In this document: in pieces, positions 1-41,197 of the stretch
Numbering within the stretch: position 1 is the first letter of the stretch
Layout: every line of letters starts with the position of its first letter
Notes under the pieces: model-generated
The model's database searches: none
The model's input: the letters and a program-made list of their open reading frames with translations, nothing else
Told to the model about the DNA's origin: nothing
DNA from: Nectonema munidae
Lineage: Eukaryota; Nematomorpha; Nectonematoida; Nectonematidae
Direction: 5' to 3'
Length of the DNA: 64,000 bases
NCBI GenBank assembly: GCA_030549495.1
Contig: JAUIRK010000312.1
Location: 186,001 to 250,000 of the forward strand
Translations under genes and position numbers: made by a program

Positions 1-11
1 TCTGGTAAGAG
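1..11 (+). other. Possible 3' end of an upstream receptor kinase exon
   Basis: The first bases are followed at position 12 by GTAAGTAAG, a near-ideal splice donor (a second GT lies at 5). The transmembrane exon that starts at 357 begins with two bases of a split codon, so it needs an upstream exon ending in phase 1. The window edge may therefore be the tail of the last extracellular exon. This is inference: 11 bases cannot show coding sense. Confidence 0.25.
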
Positions 12-356
12 GTAAGTAAGACTTCTTAATAATATAAACAAGAAAGGGGATAAAAATTTATTTGCAAATAAAAAAATGCCTTTACTACTTTTTTTAAAGC
101 TTTTCAAAAAATACATTGATCAAAAAGTTTTGACAGCCAAAATCACTAAAAAAACCTACCTCCAAATAAAATAATTCCAACCTTGTTAAATTCTACCTCA
201 ATTCTTTCCCATTTAACCTAGCGTGTGTCAATTATCAATTCATTTTTCTCAATTGATTACAATGAAGTAATCAATTGGTTTTCAAAAATCTGCCCTTAAA
301 TCGCTAATGCAAGATAAATAATATCTTTTCGTTTATTATTTTTATTCCAAACCCAG

Positions 357-27875
<27,519 letters not shown>

Positions 27876-28081
27876 AGAATTCCTCAATACTCTCTCTGGC
27901 GTTAAATTCCTCGTATATGAAAGAATATTTATTTTTTCAAATAGTTTATTTTATTTTGAAATAATAACCATCTTTTGTACTTTATGGAGTATTGCTATTT
28001 CAATGTCTAAATGACAACCGTGAGTTAGTTACACTAGTGACCGTGGAAATGTTGCTCTAGGGATCACTTTTTATTTTATGA

Positions 28082-28087
28082 AATAAA
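28082..28087 (+). terminator. Candidate polyadenylation signal of the receptor kinase gene
   Basis: The first AATAAA downstream of the stop lies about 210 bp beyond it, inside AAATAAATAAATAG. In DNA this AT-rich the hexamer alone is weak evidence. Confidence 0.3.
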
Positions 28088-28339
28088 TAAATAGTTATTA
28101 TAACCTTTTTATTACACTTCGCATTACGTTACAGAGAAAATGAGGCGATCTGTTAAAATTCGGCATGAAACTATAATGCATAAATGGAATAAAAAGCTCC
28201 TGTTTCTCTCAAATACTAGTTCCATAATTATCTTATTTTTAAAAAATTCCAAAAATAAAAACTTTATTTTAAAATTTATGTAAAAATATTGGATTTCATT
28301 AAAAAAATCAGAGATTGAGTAGAAATAAAAATATAATTA

Positions 28340-29590
28340 CTACAAGGAAAAAATATGAGAAACACTAGGCAATTTAGCTCCAAGTTCTGTACACAAATTT
28401 TGCAAATATTTCCATAAAAAAGGAGTATCAAAAATGAAATCTTTTTCAGCGTCCTTTATAAACCTTTGGAATACGTCACTTATCAATTTTTGATCACATT
28501 CTGAACTTTTCAAAATGTTAATGAGTAAATCAGCAATATCACAGACATTGTTAAAAAAAATTTCTACATAAACTAAAAGAATAAAATAAACAAACTGAGT
28601 ATATGGCAATTCTTGTTCTTTGACAAAGTGTCTACTTGCAATATAAGAACTAATTGTTTTTTTAACAATATCATAATTCTTTTTAAAATTGATATCTGAA
28701 ACATCATAGCAATCGCTACTATTTTCAACGCTAGGCTTAGATAAAAATTTTCTTTTACTATCATTTCCATTGAAAAGATCTAATACATCCAATATCTTAC
28801 ATTTGATGCGTATGCAAACATTATCATCATTCAAAGATTTTATTAACAACTTTTTTGCATAATTCAAGCATTCTTCATTGCATGTAGCTTTGCCCAATTT
28901 AACATATGTCGTTTTTAATAACATACAAAGGCCTTCTATGTAATCAACCGATTTTTTAAGAAGAAAAATGATATTTTCTCTCATAATTCGATCTGTTAGC
29001 ATGTCTTGCAAATACAACGCACCAATAAATTTAATAATGCCAAAAATTTTAATTCGATTTAAAGAGACTTCATCATCTTGAATATCTAATATGCGATTAT
29101 TACTACCATTTAATGTTACGAGCTTGATTTCAAATTCATTTTTTATTTTCTCAAGCAAAATTCGGCTAAATGTAGACTTTTTTAAAATGTTTTCTCCAAT
29201 ATCTTGATTATGATAGGTTATATCTTTTAAATAAGCCGAGATTTTAGCGTATAGGTGTACATAGATAGACTCTAATATTGCCTTTTTAAAAAGTATATCA
29301 ACAAAAGATATAAAATCATGCTTACTTTCAAATTTAATTTTATGAAATTCTTGTAATATTGATTCTATATTTATTTCTGTAACTTTATTCAATAAAAGTC
29401 TTGCTTTAGCTACTGAGCTTTCATCCGATTTGATAACACTTTTACCATAACTTTGGGCAACTTTAACGGTGTCAGAAAATAAACAGTGATCTTGATAATT
29501 TATATTAAGTTTACTAAAGATACTTTCGAAATTATGCAATTCTTTTTCAATATTAATAAGATCGGTTCTAGAATAATATAAATATTTCAT
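28340..29590 (-). CDS. Compact eIF4G-like protein: MIF4G domain plus MA3 domain, intronless
   Basis: One uninterrupted frame of 416 codons. Residues about 60-235 match the MIF4G HEAT domain of eIF4G/DAP5: KARLLLNKVTEINIESIL (compare KVRxILNKLTPEKF), ILFKKAILESIYVHLYAKIS, FSRILLEKIKNEFE, KIFGIIKFIGALYLQDMLT and a Glu-Gly-Leu-Cys block. Residues about 300-410 look like an MA3 domain (ISDVFQRFIKDAEKDF, DTPFLWKYLQNLC). There is no region like the eIF4E-binding or PABP-binding N-terminus and no W2 domain. MIF4G binds eIF4A in translation initiation; whether this copy does is unknown. Lack of introns and stops suggests a retrocopy kept by selection, or a young one. It is convergent with the kinase gene. 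Low similarity between motifs and ordinary eIF4G suggests fast evolution. Confidence 0.75.
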   Translation of the reverse strand: MKYLYYSRTDLINIEKELHNFESIFSKLNINYQDHCLFSDTVKVAQSYGKSVIKSDESSVAKARLLLNKVTEINIESILQEFHKIKFESKHDFISFVDILFKKAILESIYVHLYAKISAYLKDITYHNQDIGENILKKSTFSRILLEKIKNEFEIKLVTLNGSNNRILDIQDDEVSLNRIKIFGIIKFIGALYLQDMLTDRIMRENIIFLLKKSVDYIEGLCMLLKTTYVKLGKATCNEECLNYAKKLLIKSLNDDNVCIRIKCKILDVLDLFNGNDSKRKFLSKPSVENSSDCYDVSDINFKKNYDIVKKTISSYIASRHFVKEQELPYTQFVYFILLVYVEIFFNNVCDIADLLINILKSSECDQKLISDVFQRFIKDAEKDFIFDTPFLWKYLQNLCTELGAKLPSVSHIFSL

Positions 29591-30214
29591 GGTTAAAATA
29601 TAATGGCTAAATCATATTTTTAAAAACTTTTTTAAAAGGAGGCAAAATAAATTGGGTAAATTACTAGTAAAAATTTATAAAATTAAAATAAATTTATTTT
29701 TTAAAAAATTCTTTAAAATTTCTTTTTAATAATTCCTTGCTTCATAAAAGAATATTTTTATTACAAATTTTATAATTTCTAATTAATATGTATTTACTTT
29801 CTAATTGAAAAACAAATTTCTAGAATTTTCAACAACAAATTTAAAAAATTTATAATTTTTGTTCGCCATATTCATTCAATATATATAAGGAAATACTACA
29901 TTAGTATTTTCTTAAAGAGGATTTATATAATATAAACGTTCTTTTATCACTAATGGCAAATTATAAATTGAAAAATTTTATGCAGTTCAATAAATTTTTG
30001 CATAACATATTCTTTCTATTGAAAAGTTCTATGTTAATTAATTCACGTATTATTCTACAGTTCTACACTATTGATGATAAGAAGATCACAGAATAAATGC
30101 GTATTTAGTTATAGATAAAATGAAAAAATGAGACAAAGGATATATATGGCATTTCAATAAATCATGTGAAGTCAATAAAATATAGCATATGTACTGTTTT
30201 ATGTTATGCTAACA
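29591..30214 (+). other. AT-rich spacer upstream of the eIF4G-like gene
   Basis: This should hold the promoter of the minus-strand eIF4G-like gene. I see no defined core element beyond general AT-richness. Confidence 0.4.
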
Positions 30215-30275
30215 ATCTTTCTTTAAAGAATTTCACTTTCCCGGAGGTCCTTAAGCTTCACAAAGTGGTACGTAT
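30215..30275 (+). mobile_element. LINE reverse transcriptase remnant, left part
   Basis: It translates as NLSLKNFTFPEVLKLHKVV, the block before RT motif 1 in Jockey/CR1-like LINEs (FP..LK.AKV.PIHK). It is cut by the LTR element and resumes at 34257. Confidence 0.6.
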
Positions 30276-30493
30276 TGTTGTAAATAGAGTGCCTCACAAC
30301 ATAATTGGAATGTTGTAGATAAGGTGGTGCCTCACAACATAGATTAAAAGCTCACAATTCACTGACAATTTACAACTAACCCTCTAACCACAATCACTCT
30401 ATTTCAATAGTATATAAGCCTTCACATTTCTTTATTTTCGTTGAAAGTAAAGCCTACTTTTCTTCAAATAAATTTATTTCTTACTTTACAACA
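30276..30493 (+). repeat. 5' LTR
   Basis: Begins TGTTGTAAATAGAGTGCC and ends ACTTTACAACA. It contains AGTATATAAGCC, a likely TATA box, and AATAAA further on, the usual LTR promoter and polyadenylation layout. An internal direct repeat of CCTCACAACATA is present. Confidence 0.93.
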
Positions 30494-33400
30494 ATTTACT
30501 TTCAACCTGTCACCTCAATGGACAAGTTTCCTGGTCCAGAAAGACTTGACATAGATCCCAACTCTGCCACTGCTACTGACGAGTGGAAACACTGGTAGTC
30601 AACCTTTAAGAACTTTCTTTCCTCGATCTCAGCTCTCCATCCTGAAAAGCTCTCTGTTCTCACTAACTACATTTCTGCCTCCGTCTTTAAATACATTGAG
30701 AACGTGGAAGAGTACGATAATGCCATCTCTAAACTCGAAAGCATCTATGTGAAAAAGAAGAATCAAGTTTTTGCTCGGCACTTGCTAGCAATCCAAAAAC
30801 AACTACCTGGCGAAAGTGTCGACGCTTTTGTACAGCAACTGCAAAGATTGAGTCTTGAGTGCGAGTATTCCTTGCTCTCTGCTGAACAGCACCGAGATGA
30901 ACAGATAAGAGATGCCTTGATCAATGGACTTGCTTCAGACACGATACGTCTACGCCTACTAGAAAACAAAAACTTGGACTTGTAGAGTGCCTACGATCAA
31001 GCTCACGCACTGGAGATAGCTTAGAGCAACTCTCATGCCTACAAAACAAACACAACTTCTTTCACTGCTTCAACCAGAAAGGATCCTACAGAACCACGTT
31101 CTAGCTACAAGTCTAAGCATTTATGCTTTTTCTGCGGTAACGCCTTCCACACAAGAAAAATCTGTCCTGCTAAAAACTCAAAGTGCTGCAAGTGCAGCAA
31201 AATGAGTCACTTTTCTAAAGCTTGTAGATCGTCTTGTATTAATACAGATAAAGATGTTGAAACTGATAATGATGAATCAATCCTTGCAGCTATAATTGAT
31301 GCTAACAATAAATCTGCTAAGTCTGATTCTGTGATAGCTGCTACTAGTGGTAAATTCGATTCTAAGGTTTTAATTATGAGAAAAGTAGGTCAAGTTGAAG
31401 CCAACTGTTTGATTGATACAGGATCCACTGAAAGCTTTGTTTCTTCGGTATTTGTAAACAAGGTAAGATTAAGGGTGTTTCCACTTAATAGAGTTGTGAG
31501 TATGGCTTCATCTGATCTTACTGTGCCAATATTAGGCTATTGTATAGAAAGTAATAATAATAACATATCATAACATTAAATTAAACGTTTTAGAGAATCT
31601 CGTAAGTGACATAGTTCTTGGGCAAGATTTTATTTGTGCTCACAAATTTCTTAAGTTCAATTTAGGAGGAAAACTTCCTGGCATTCAGGTGTGTTCCCTT
31701 TCGGAATTACAATCGCCGTCTCCGTCGTTATTCCGCTATTTAACTAAAGATTGCCGTCCTATAGCAACCAAATCTAGGCAGTATAGCTATTCAGATAGTG
31801 AATTCATCGAGAAGGAGGTGGAAAGATTACTTAAGGATGGCATTATAGAAGAAAGTCTTTCTCCGTGGAGAGCACAGCCTATTGTTAGTAAGAGCGAAAA
31901 CCACAAATCGCGCATGGTTATAGACTACAGTAAAACCATAAACAGGTTTACCCAATTAGATGCCTATCCTCTGCCTAAAATTGAATGCATAGTAAATGAA
32001 GTAGCGCGCAATAAAGTTTTCACTATCTTAGATCTGAAGTCTGCGTATCATCAGGTAAATCTCGCTGCAGGTGATAAAGCGTATACTGCATTCCAGTGGA
32101 AACATAAGTTGTATTAGTTCACACAAATTCCTTTTGGTCTTACGAATGCTGTGCCATGTTTTCAGAGAATTATTGATAGAAACATAGACGCTGGAAAATT
32201 AAAGGGTGTGTATGCGTATCTAGATAACATAAGGATCGCAGGCAGTGATATTATTGAACATAACAAAAACCTAGAAGCCTTCATGAATGCTGCTAGAAAA
32301 TCTAACATTACTTTCAATAAAGCTAAATCGCAAATAGCTAACGAAATTTGTCTTCTTGGCTACAAGATTAGTCATAATGTGGTAAATCCTGACCCTAATA
32401 GAGTTGCACCGCTACTTGAAATGAGGCCTCCTGATAATCTGAAATCATTAAAGAGGGTCATAGGTCTTTTCGCATACTATGCGCGCTAGATTCCTCATTA
32501 TTCAGATCATATAAGACCTTTGATTACAGCTGCGTCATTTCCACTCTGCGAAGAGGCAACTGCTGCGTTTGGAAAACTTAAAAGATTACTTAGTAAAGCT
32601 AGTCTGCGAGTGATAGATCCTAACCAACCCCTAGTTGTGGAAACGGATGCTAGTAATTTTGCAATAGCGGCTTCATTTAATCAAAACGGGCAACCAATCG
32701 CCTTTCACGCTAGAACGTTGCGAAAGAATGAGAAACCACACTCCTTTAGAAAAAGAAGCATGCGCAATAGTGGAAGCTATAAGGAAATAGAAACACTACT
32801 TGTTAGGACGCCATTTTACATTAATCACAGATCAAGAAGCTCTATCATAGATATTTAATAAGAGACATTGAGGTAAAATAAAAAACGATAAACTTTTGAG
32901 ATGGCAAATAGAACTGGCATCTTATGATTATGATGTAAAATATAGAAAAGGGAGTCTGAATATCGTTGCCGATACGCTTTCAAGGGCTGTTTTGACTGCC
33001 ACAGACAGTTCTACCCTTTATGATATACATAACCAGCTTTGCCATCCAGGAGTAACAAGGATGGCCCATTTTATACGGAATAAAAATGTGCCCTTTTCAA
33101 TTCTGGAAATCAAAGAATGATTAAAGGTTGCAAAATTTGTAATGAAACGAAGCAAAGGCTTTATAATCCACCACATACTCCTTTAGTTAAAGCTACTATA
33201 CCATGGGAGAGACTGAATATAGACTTCAAATACGGACTTCCCCTTTCCAATGGGTATACAATCGCTTTCCGTTTGTATTTCCTTGTAAGGACATGAGTGC
33301 CAAAACAGTTATGCGTTGTTTGAGCTCTTTGTTTTCTATTTGCGCCCTACCTGATTACATCCACAGTGACCGAGGCTCTTCCTTTTTGTCACAAGAACTT

Positions 33401-34033
33401 CAACAATATTTGCTCAATCTAGGAGTGGCAACAAGTCGCACAACCCGCTACAATCCAAGTGGCAACTCACAGTGTGAAAGATACAATGGAATTGTTTGGA
33501 AGAGCATTTGCCTAGCTCTAAAAGCACGTAATCTTGACGTAAAAGCTTGGCAAGATGTTTTGGGAGACGCCTTACACTCAATTGGATCTTTGCTGTGTAT
33601 TGCAACTGGATGTACTCCTCACGAAAGATTCATGGCTTTTCCAAGAAGGTCTACATACGGAGTCTCTTTACCATCTTGGATTATGTCTCCTGGCAACGTA
33701 CTTCTGAAAAAAAAGCCAAGAAATGACAAGTACAGCGCTGAGTTGAAGAGGTTGACTATTACAACAACACCCTCTTACGCTCCGTTCGTTTACCCAACGG
33801 AAACGAAAACACCGTAAACTTAAAAGACTTGGCTCCTCTTAACGACAGTCTACAAAACATCGCCCACCCGACACTAACTAACAAGCTGAAAATTTAGAAC
33901 AACAAAATAATGGTTCTAGAGATTCTCCAACTTCATCGCACTTCCACAGTGAAAACATCGTAGAAAACCGCTACCCAAAAAGAGAAAGGCGTGCTCCAGA
34001 TAGATGGAAATATTAAAAAAAAGAGGGGGTGAA

Positions 34034-34251
34034 TGTTGTAAATAGAGTGCCTCACAACATAATTGGAATGTTGTAGATAAAGTGGTGCCTCACAACATAG
34101 ATTAAAAGCTCACAATTCACTGGCAATTTACAACTAACCCTCTAACCACAATCACTCTATTTCAATAGTATATAAGCCTTCACATTTCTTTATCTTCGTT
34201 GAAAGTAAAGCCTACTTTTCTTCAAATAAATTTATTTCTTACTTTACAACA
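34034..34251 (+). repeat. 3' LTR
   Basis: The same length as the 5' LTR, with three differences by my count, preceded by an A/G-only tract (polypurine tract) at about 34013-34029 and followed by the target duplication CGTAT. Confidence 0.93.
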
Positions 34252-34568
34252 CGTATACATAAGAGAAATGATAAAAATTGTATAGATATAGACCCGTCTC
34301 AATAGTTTCCTATACTCTGAAAAATGTTAAAAGAATATATACATTGTCAATTAAAAAGTTACTTAAACTCAATAAATTATTTAAATGACTACCAATTTGG
34401 CTTTCGAGAACCTTATTCGACTGAAGCTTTTCACTTCTTTAAATACAAAAAATGTTTTAAATTTTGGAAAATAAAGATGACGCATTACTTTTCCTTTTTG
34501 ACCTCTCAAAGGCCTTTGATAGAGTTAGTCATTCATCCATCCTAAAAAATCTATATGACTGTGGGTTG
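34252..34568 (+). mobile_element. LINE reverse transcriptase remnant, right part
   Basis: It continues the left part across the LTR insertion: IHKRNDKN, then DIDPSQ, NYLNDYQFGFRE (the NQFGFR block) and LFDLSKAFDRVSHSSIL (RT motif with the first catalytic Asp). This matches Jockey/CR1-like LINEs. It is interrupted by frameshifts and ends where an ATCCGC-rich repeat begins. Confidence 0.75.
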
Positions 34569-34690
34569 TAGTGATGTATCGGATATCCATATCCGCATAT
34601 ACGGATCATTCGCAAAAAATTCACATCCGCTTCGCATCCTCATCCGCGGATTTTTATTATCTTAAAATCCGCATCCGCACATTTTCTCTA
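34569..34690 (+). mobile_element. ATCCGC-rich hAT MITE, left part
   Basis: It starts TAGTGATGTATCGGATATCC and is full of ATCCGCATCC words, as in the complete copy at 55407-55663. No right end was found here. Confidence 0.55.
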
Positions 34691-36812
34691 ATATCTATCT
34701 TCAATTATTCCATTAAAAATATTCAAGCTTTATTGCTCTCTCAAATAATATAATAATCAATTCCACTGGAACTGTGCTCCATTTGAGAGATGTCGTCAAA
34801 ATTAGTCGCATACGAGCCATACTTACCATTCCACATCATATTGCAGTAATTACAAGATAGGAAGGAGGAGATAACAGAGAGATACGAAAAAGTGTAAAAG
34901 CTAGATACGCCTGATATGCATTCTGAAGAGAGAGAGAAGGGAAGACAGAAACAGAAATAAACAGAAGCACATTGTGTAAGTCACAGACAACACAATTTTT
35001 AAAAATATAATGCCTAATGAAACTAATCTAACTAATTACTGACCCACACTTTCAAATTCATTTTTCATCTAACAAAACGTTAAATTCATTTTTTTGAACG
35101 AAGTGTTATTTTGTTTAAGGTAAATACACAATATATATTTAAGTTTCGAATATTTCTTTCATTTTTGGATTTTTAGTTTTGTAGTGAAATATCCGTAAGG
35201 CAGCTCACTTATAATCAGTGCTGAATCTATCAAGTGCGGGGTCTATAGCAGATCGATTAAATTTACAAATGATAGTCGGAAAGTAAAATTTTTTTTAATA
35301 AAATTCATCTAGATTCTACAAAAATAAAAACCACAACATTCAAGAGCAGCAATTTATTTTAAGGAGGAAATATAAAAGAAGAATTCAAGAAATTTAAAAG
35401 ATATTACAAAAACTCAAAAAAAAAATTTTTTCAACTAAGCGCGGGGCCTTATAAAGTGCGGGGCCTGTAGCAACTGCTACATCTGCTACTATGTTAAACC
35501 GGAACTGCTTATTATCCTATTAGTAACGGCCTATTTTCATTTCCTCAGTGACAGGAGCTATTTCCCCCCCCCTCTGGGTTTTTCTTAAATGATTGCAAAT
35601 TTTTACAAAATTTTCGCGTGAACCTACTAAATGATTGATTCAGGCCTTCAACAAAACAAGAAAGTTTGAAATAAGTAATTATTATTTTCTCAGTTTAAAA
35701 TTATGTAATCAATGAGGTATCAGTGTAAGAGAGTAGTGCAAAATATAAATAATAATTTATGTTAAAGAAGCTTTTAAATATAAATTTAAAAAGAAGAAAA
35801 GATCAAAGTACACGTATACTTGAAATAAATTTGACTTTTAAGGTTGATCTAAAGTTTCTCTATTAGAAATAGACAAAGAAGCAACAAATTTTTGAACAGA
35901 TGAATCTTCAATTAACTTGGATTGGACATCTATCGTATCTTTCAAATGTAAAATAATGAGATATGTTATTAAAAAATTTTCCAGCAAAGGAATCTACATT
36001 TTTCTTCAAAAATACTTAATACATTTGATTTAATTTCAGTCAAGTTGTTTATTCTGTTTTTTAGGCAGCTCAAATTCCCACATTTATTTAAATGTTAAAT
36101 GTATAAAAAAAAATTGTAGATTAAACAATTGTAAAATAAGAAACAAGAAAACTAAAAGTATTGTAAAAAGTCAGAAAAATAATTAAAAAATAAAATTCTT
36201 ACAGCAAAATAAAACTCAAAAAGAAGGTAAAAAAGGAGCAAATTTAGGAATATTTTAGTTGTAAAAGTTGTTCCAGTTATTATATGAGTGATACCTATTT
36301 TTAAATTATCTTTTGTGGATGAAGAGCCTACAAGGAAAAATGACGTTTGACTATTTTTTTAAACTTAATGAAATTTTGCAAACTAACAAGGAAGATAACG
36401 GTATTTAAATTAGCTTTATGATATTGCTGTTTACTTATTTTTATCTACTACTTTTTTGTTTTACCAAAGGAAAGTTACTTTTTACTTAGAGTTAGAATTA
36501 ATTAGGTCTGTTCGATCGATTTTATATTGTTTTATATGGAGAGTAAAATTTGCAAATTTGTTAATTTTATAATTTATTTAGTAAATCTATAATACCGTAA
36601 ATCTTTTGAAAAATAAAATAATTGAATTCTAGAGGATGATAATAAACAGTATCTGTTTAAACTATTTTCTTTGATTCCAAAATGTTTAATTTTGTAGTAC
36701 TTTAATGCTTTATTTTGGCACCTTTATGGTAAGATAGTACCAATCAGTATAAAATAGAAAAATTAGAGTTAATTATAACATCAAACTTAAAAAGGAATTA
36801 GAAGATATTTAC
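34691..36812 (+). other. Intergenic sequence without recognised genes
   Basis: A block near 35,220-35,510 repeats the word GTGCGGGGYCT three times (35238, 35441, 35457) around CTGCTACATCTGCTAC and may be an old transposon end. The rest is AT-rich with no motif. Confidence 0.4.
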
Positions 36813-37357
36813 CAGGGCCCACGCACCCTATTTATTTTGGTGGCTTGAGCCCCCCCCCCTTTTTGACCTGAGCCTCACTCAATTTTCCAAGCCTCTCTAC
36901 TCAATTTTTCAAGCTTAAATAAGTTTTAAATGAAATACATCCGATAAAGTGCGCTTGTGAAGAAGTCTTCTTTGTACATTGGTAGTTTCAATAAATATAT
37001 TATAAAATTGTCTAGAGTATTTTTTGAGTATCAAGCTGCTTTAACAATAGGAATCAGCACTACGTCCTGTGAGAGAAGTTTTTCGACCCTTAAAAGAGTT
37101 ATTGAGTTTTTGAACTATTTCAACGAAAAGTCAAGAAGGCTGAATGTTTGATATGTAAATTGCTTTACTCTAAAAATGATATAATTGTTAATAAAATGAT
37201 TTTCTTCTTCATCACCTTTTATGACCTTCTTTAGCTCTTGTTTCTGATGTTGATCGAATTTGCTTCTAGAAAGGAAAATTTTATAGTGTGTATTTTCATT
37301 ATGTATAGTTTCAGCCCGCTCCCCCCCCCTCCCCCATTTTAGTTAGGGTGGGCTCTG
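36813..37357 (+). mobile_element. hAT deletion derivative with exact 8-bp target duplication
   Basis: The left end CAGGGCCCACGCACCC and the right end, inverted, CAGAGCCCACCC form the arms. ATATTTAC flanks both (36805-36812, 37358-37365). At 36957-37151 the only coding remnant is the hAT dimerization block AALTIGISTTSCERSFSTLKR. The element is 545 bp, so nearly all the transposase has been lost while both ends remain. Confidence 0.85.
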
Positions 37358-37510
37358 ATATTTACCCCATATTTTTTATTCTAGTTTGAATTCATGATAA
37401 GGATGTCTTGTCAATTAATCATAAGCGTATAAAAATGATGTTTGCTCATAATATTTTTGTGTATTTTCTTATATAGATTAAATCAACAATTTTGTAAGGT
37501 TATTAATATA

Positions 37511-37836
37511 CAGTTGACCCTCGTTAACTCGGACCCTTATAACTCGGATATCAGATAAGTCGGACCGTGAGTGAGAATACAAATGTTTGCCCTCATAGGC
37601 TTACAAGGGGTCTTTTTTATTTCGCTTTGGCTTACAAGCAGCTATTTTATTATTTTACTCCATAGGTAGTTCGCAGTCATTCTAAATTTTGACGTTATTC
37701 CAAAGCTTGTTGTGGCTATAAATTCGTCCAATTTGAAATATTTTTTCTACCATAGTAGACCCTCTGTTATGTCGGACAATCGGCATAGTTGGACACCCTT
37801 CTCCCCCGTGTTGTCCGACTTAACGAGGGTCTACTG
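37511..37836. mobile_element. pogo/Tigger-type MITE with TA duplication
   Basis: The left end CAGTTGACCCTCGTTAACTC and the right end, inverted, CAGTAGACCCTCGTTAAGTC are typical of Tigger/pogo elements, with TA on both sides. Internal words (CGGACCGTGAGTGAGAATAC, TTCGTCCAATTTGAAATA) recur in the copy near 55,800-56,132. Confidence 0.85.
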
Positions 37837-37838
37837 TA

Positions 37839-38313
37839 TTTAGATTTATAAAGGCATTAATTTTTATCGATTTATTTATTTTTTATCTTGATATGAACTA
37901 ATTTTTTTTAGCTCATTATTTTTAAGTAAAGTAAGAAGTATGTGATAAAAAAATATGAGTTAAAAGTTACAAAAAGCAAAAATTTTGACATCCTAATTTT
38001 CGAAGGGTTTAACGCCTGCATCCACTACACTATGTATTCTTATAGGCTCATTTACGGATCTTGCACTTTTCACATCTAATATATCTATCTATATTGCTAA
38101 GATAAATATAATGTTTTTTTATTGAAATTTTTTTTTATAAATCTGTAACATTTTTGTGATTTAATAAATCTAACAGCCAAAATAGCTAAAGTAGCAGTAG
38201 TTTTGACCTGTAAAAAGGTTTAAACATATCCCAGTTTTTAAATAAAACTTTCACTCTATAAACCAGTGTTTTTGTTTTAATCTGTTATTTCAATTACTTT
38301 AAAATTACGTTTA
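37839..38313 (+). other. Intergenic sequence without recognised features
   Basis: AT-rich; nothing identified. Confidence 0.4.
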
Positions 38314-38321
38314 GTCTAACT

Positions 38322-40607
<2,286 letters not shown>

Positions 40608-40866
40608 GTCTAACTAATTCACAGAGTTGATTTAGATTTTAAAACAGTTTTTGAATATATAAAATTTTAAATTAATTTTTAGCATTTTGCTCCATTTTTG
40701 AAAAACTATTTATAATTTCTAATTAATATTTTTATATTATTATTTAACCTATCAATATCGATTGGAGTGGTATGGCTTAATGTATAGAATTGTGTTTTTT
40801 GAACTTTTTAACGTTTCTTTAAACCACTATTATATCTTTTGTTACATTTTTTATGGTAATCAAAAG

Positions 40867-40986
40867 ATCGATGATCCATTTGACTGTATTATCAATGAAT
40901 CTTCTAATCCAAGCCTTTCTGTACTGTCCTCAGAAGACAGAGGCATTTTCAATCTTCGAACACTAAAGACAGAATCCACGAATTCT
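40867..40986 (+). CDS. Possible upstream exon of the NOP9-like gene
   Basis: Between CAAAAG and a weak donor GTTTCC the frame reads DDPFDCIINESSNPSL, then LSSEDRGIFNLRTLKT. In NOP9 proteins the segment before the first Pumilio repeat has the pattern LSPE..GYFRR.L..LKE, which this resembles. The exon would end in phase 0, whereas the exon at 45452 needs phase 1, so another small exon would be required. A weak call. Confidence 0.35.
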
Positions 40987-41197
40987 GTTTCCTAAAGATT
41001 CACAAAAGAGATAATATTTAGAATCATGGTATAAAATCTTTACTTGGTTAGAATATGGCATACTTAGCGATAGAAAGGGCAACTGTGACAATCGGTTTCA
41101 TTACTAGTAAAATACAATAAGGTGGGATAAAGGCTTAATTACATCCGATGAGTAACTATCATATATGAATGATTTGGTTCTCTTGTTGAGCTATAAG

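Larger units (their letters stand above)
30276..34251 (+). mobile_element. Ty3/Gypsy-type LTR retrotransposon, young fossil
   Basis: Two 218-bp LTRs (30276-30493 and 34034-34251) start TG and end CA, and the whole is flanked by the 5-bp duplication CGTAT (30271-30275, 34252-34256). I count three differences between the LTRs, about 1.4 percent, so the insertion is recent. In order the body holds a Gag-like region (about 30,520-31,110), a CCHC zinc knuckle (about 31,120-31,230), a protease region (about 31,330-31,600), reverse transcriptase (about 31,690-32,490), RNase H (about 32,520-32,960) and integrase (about 33,000-33,700). A purine-rich tract precedes the 3' LTR. The coding part is broken in roughly six to ten places. 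No envelope-like region is seen. It is inserted into an older LINE. Confidence 0.92.
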
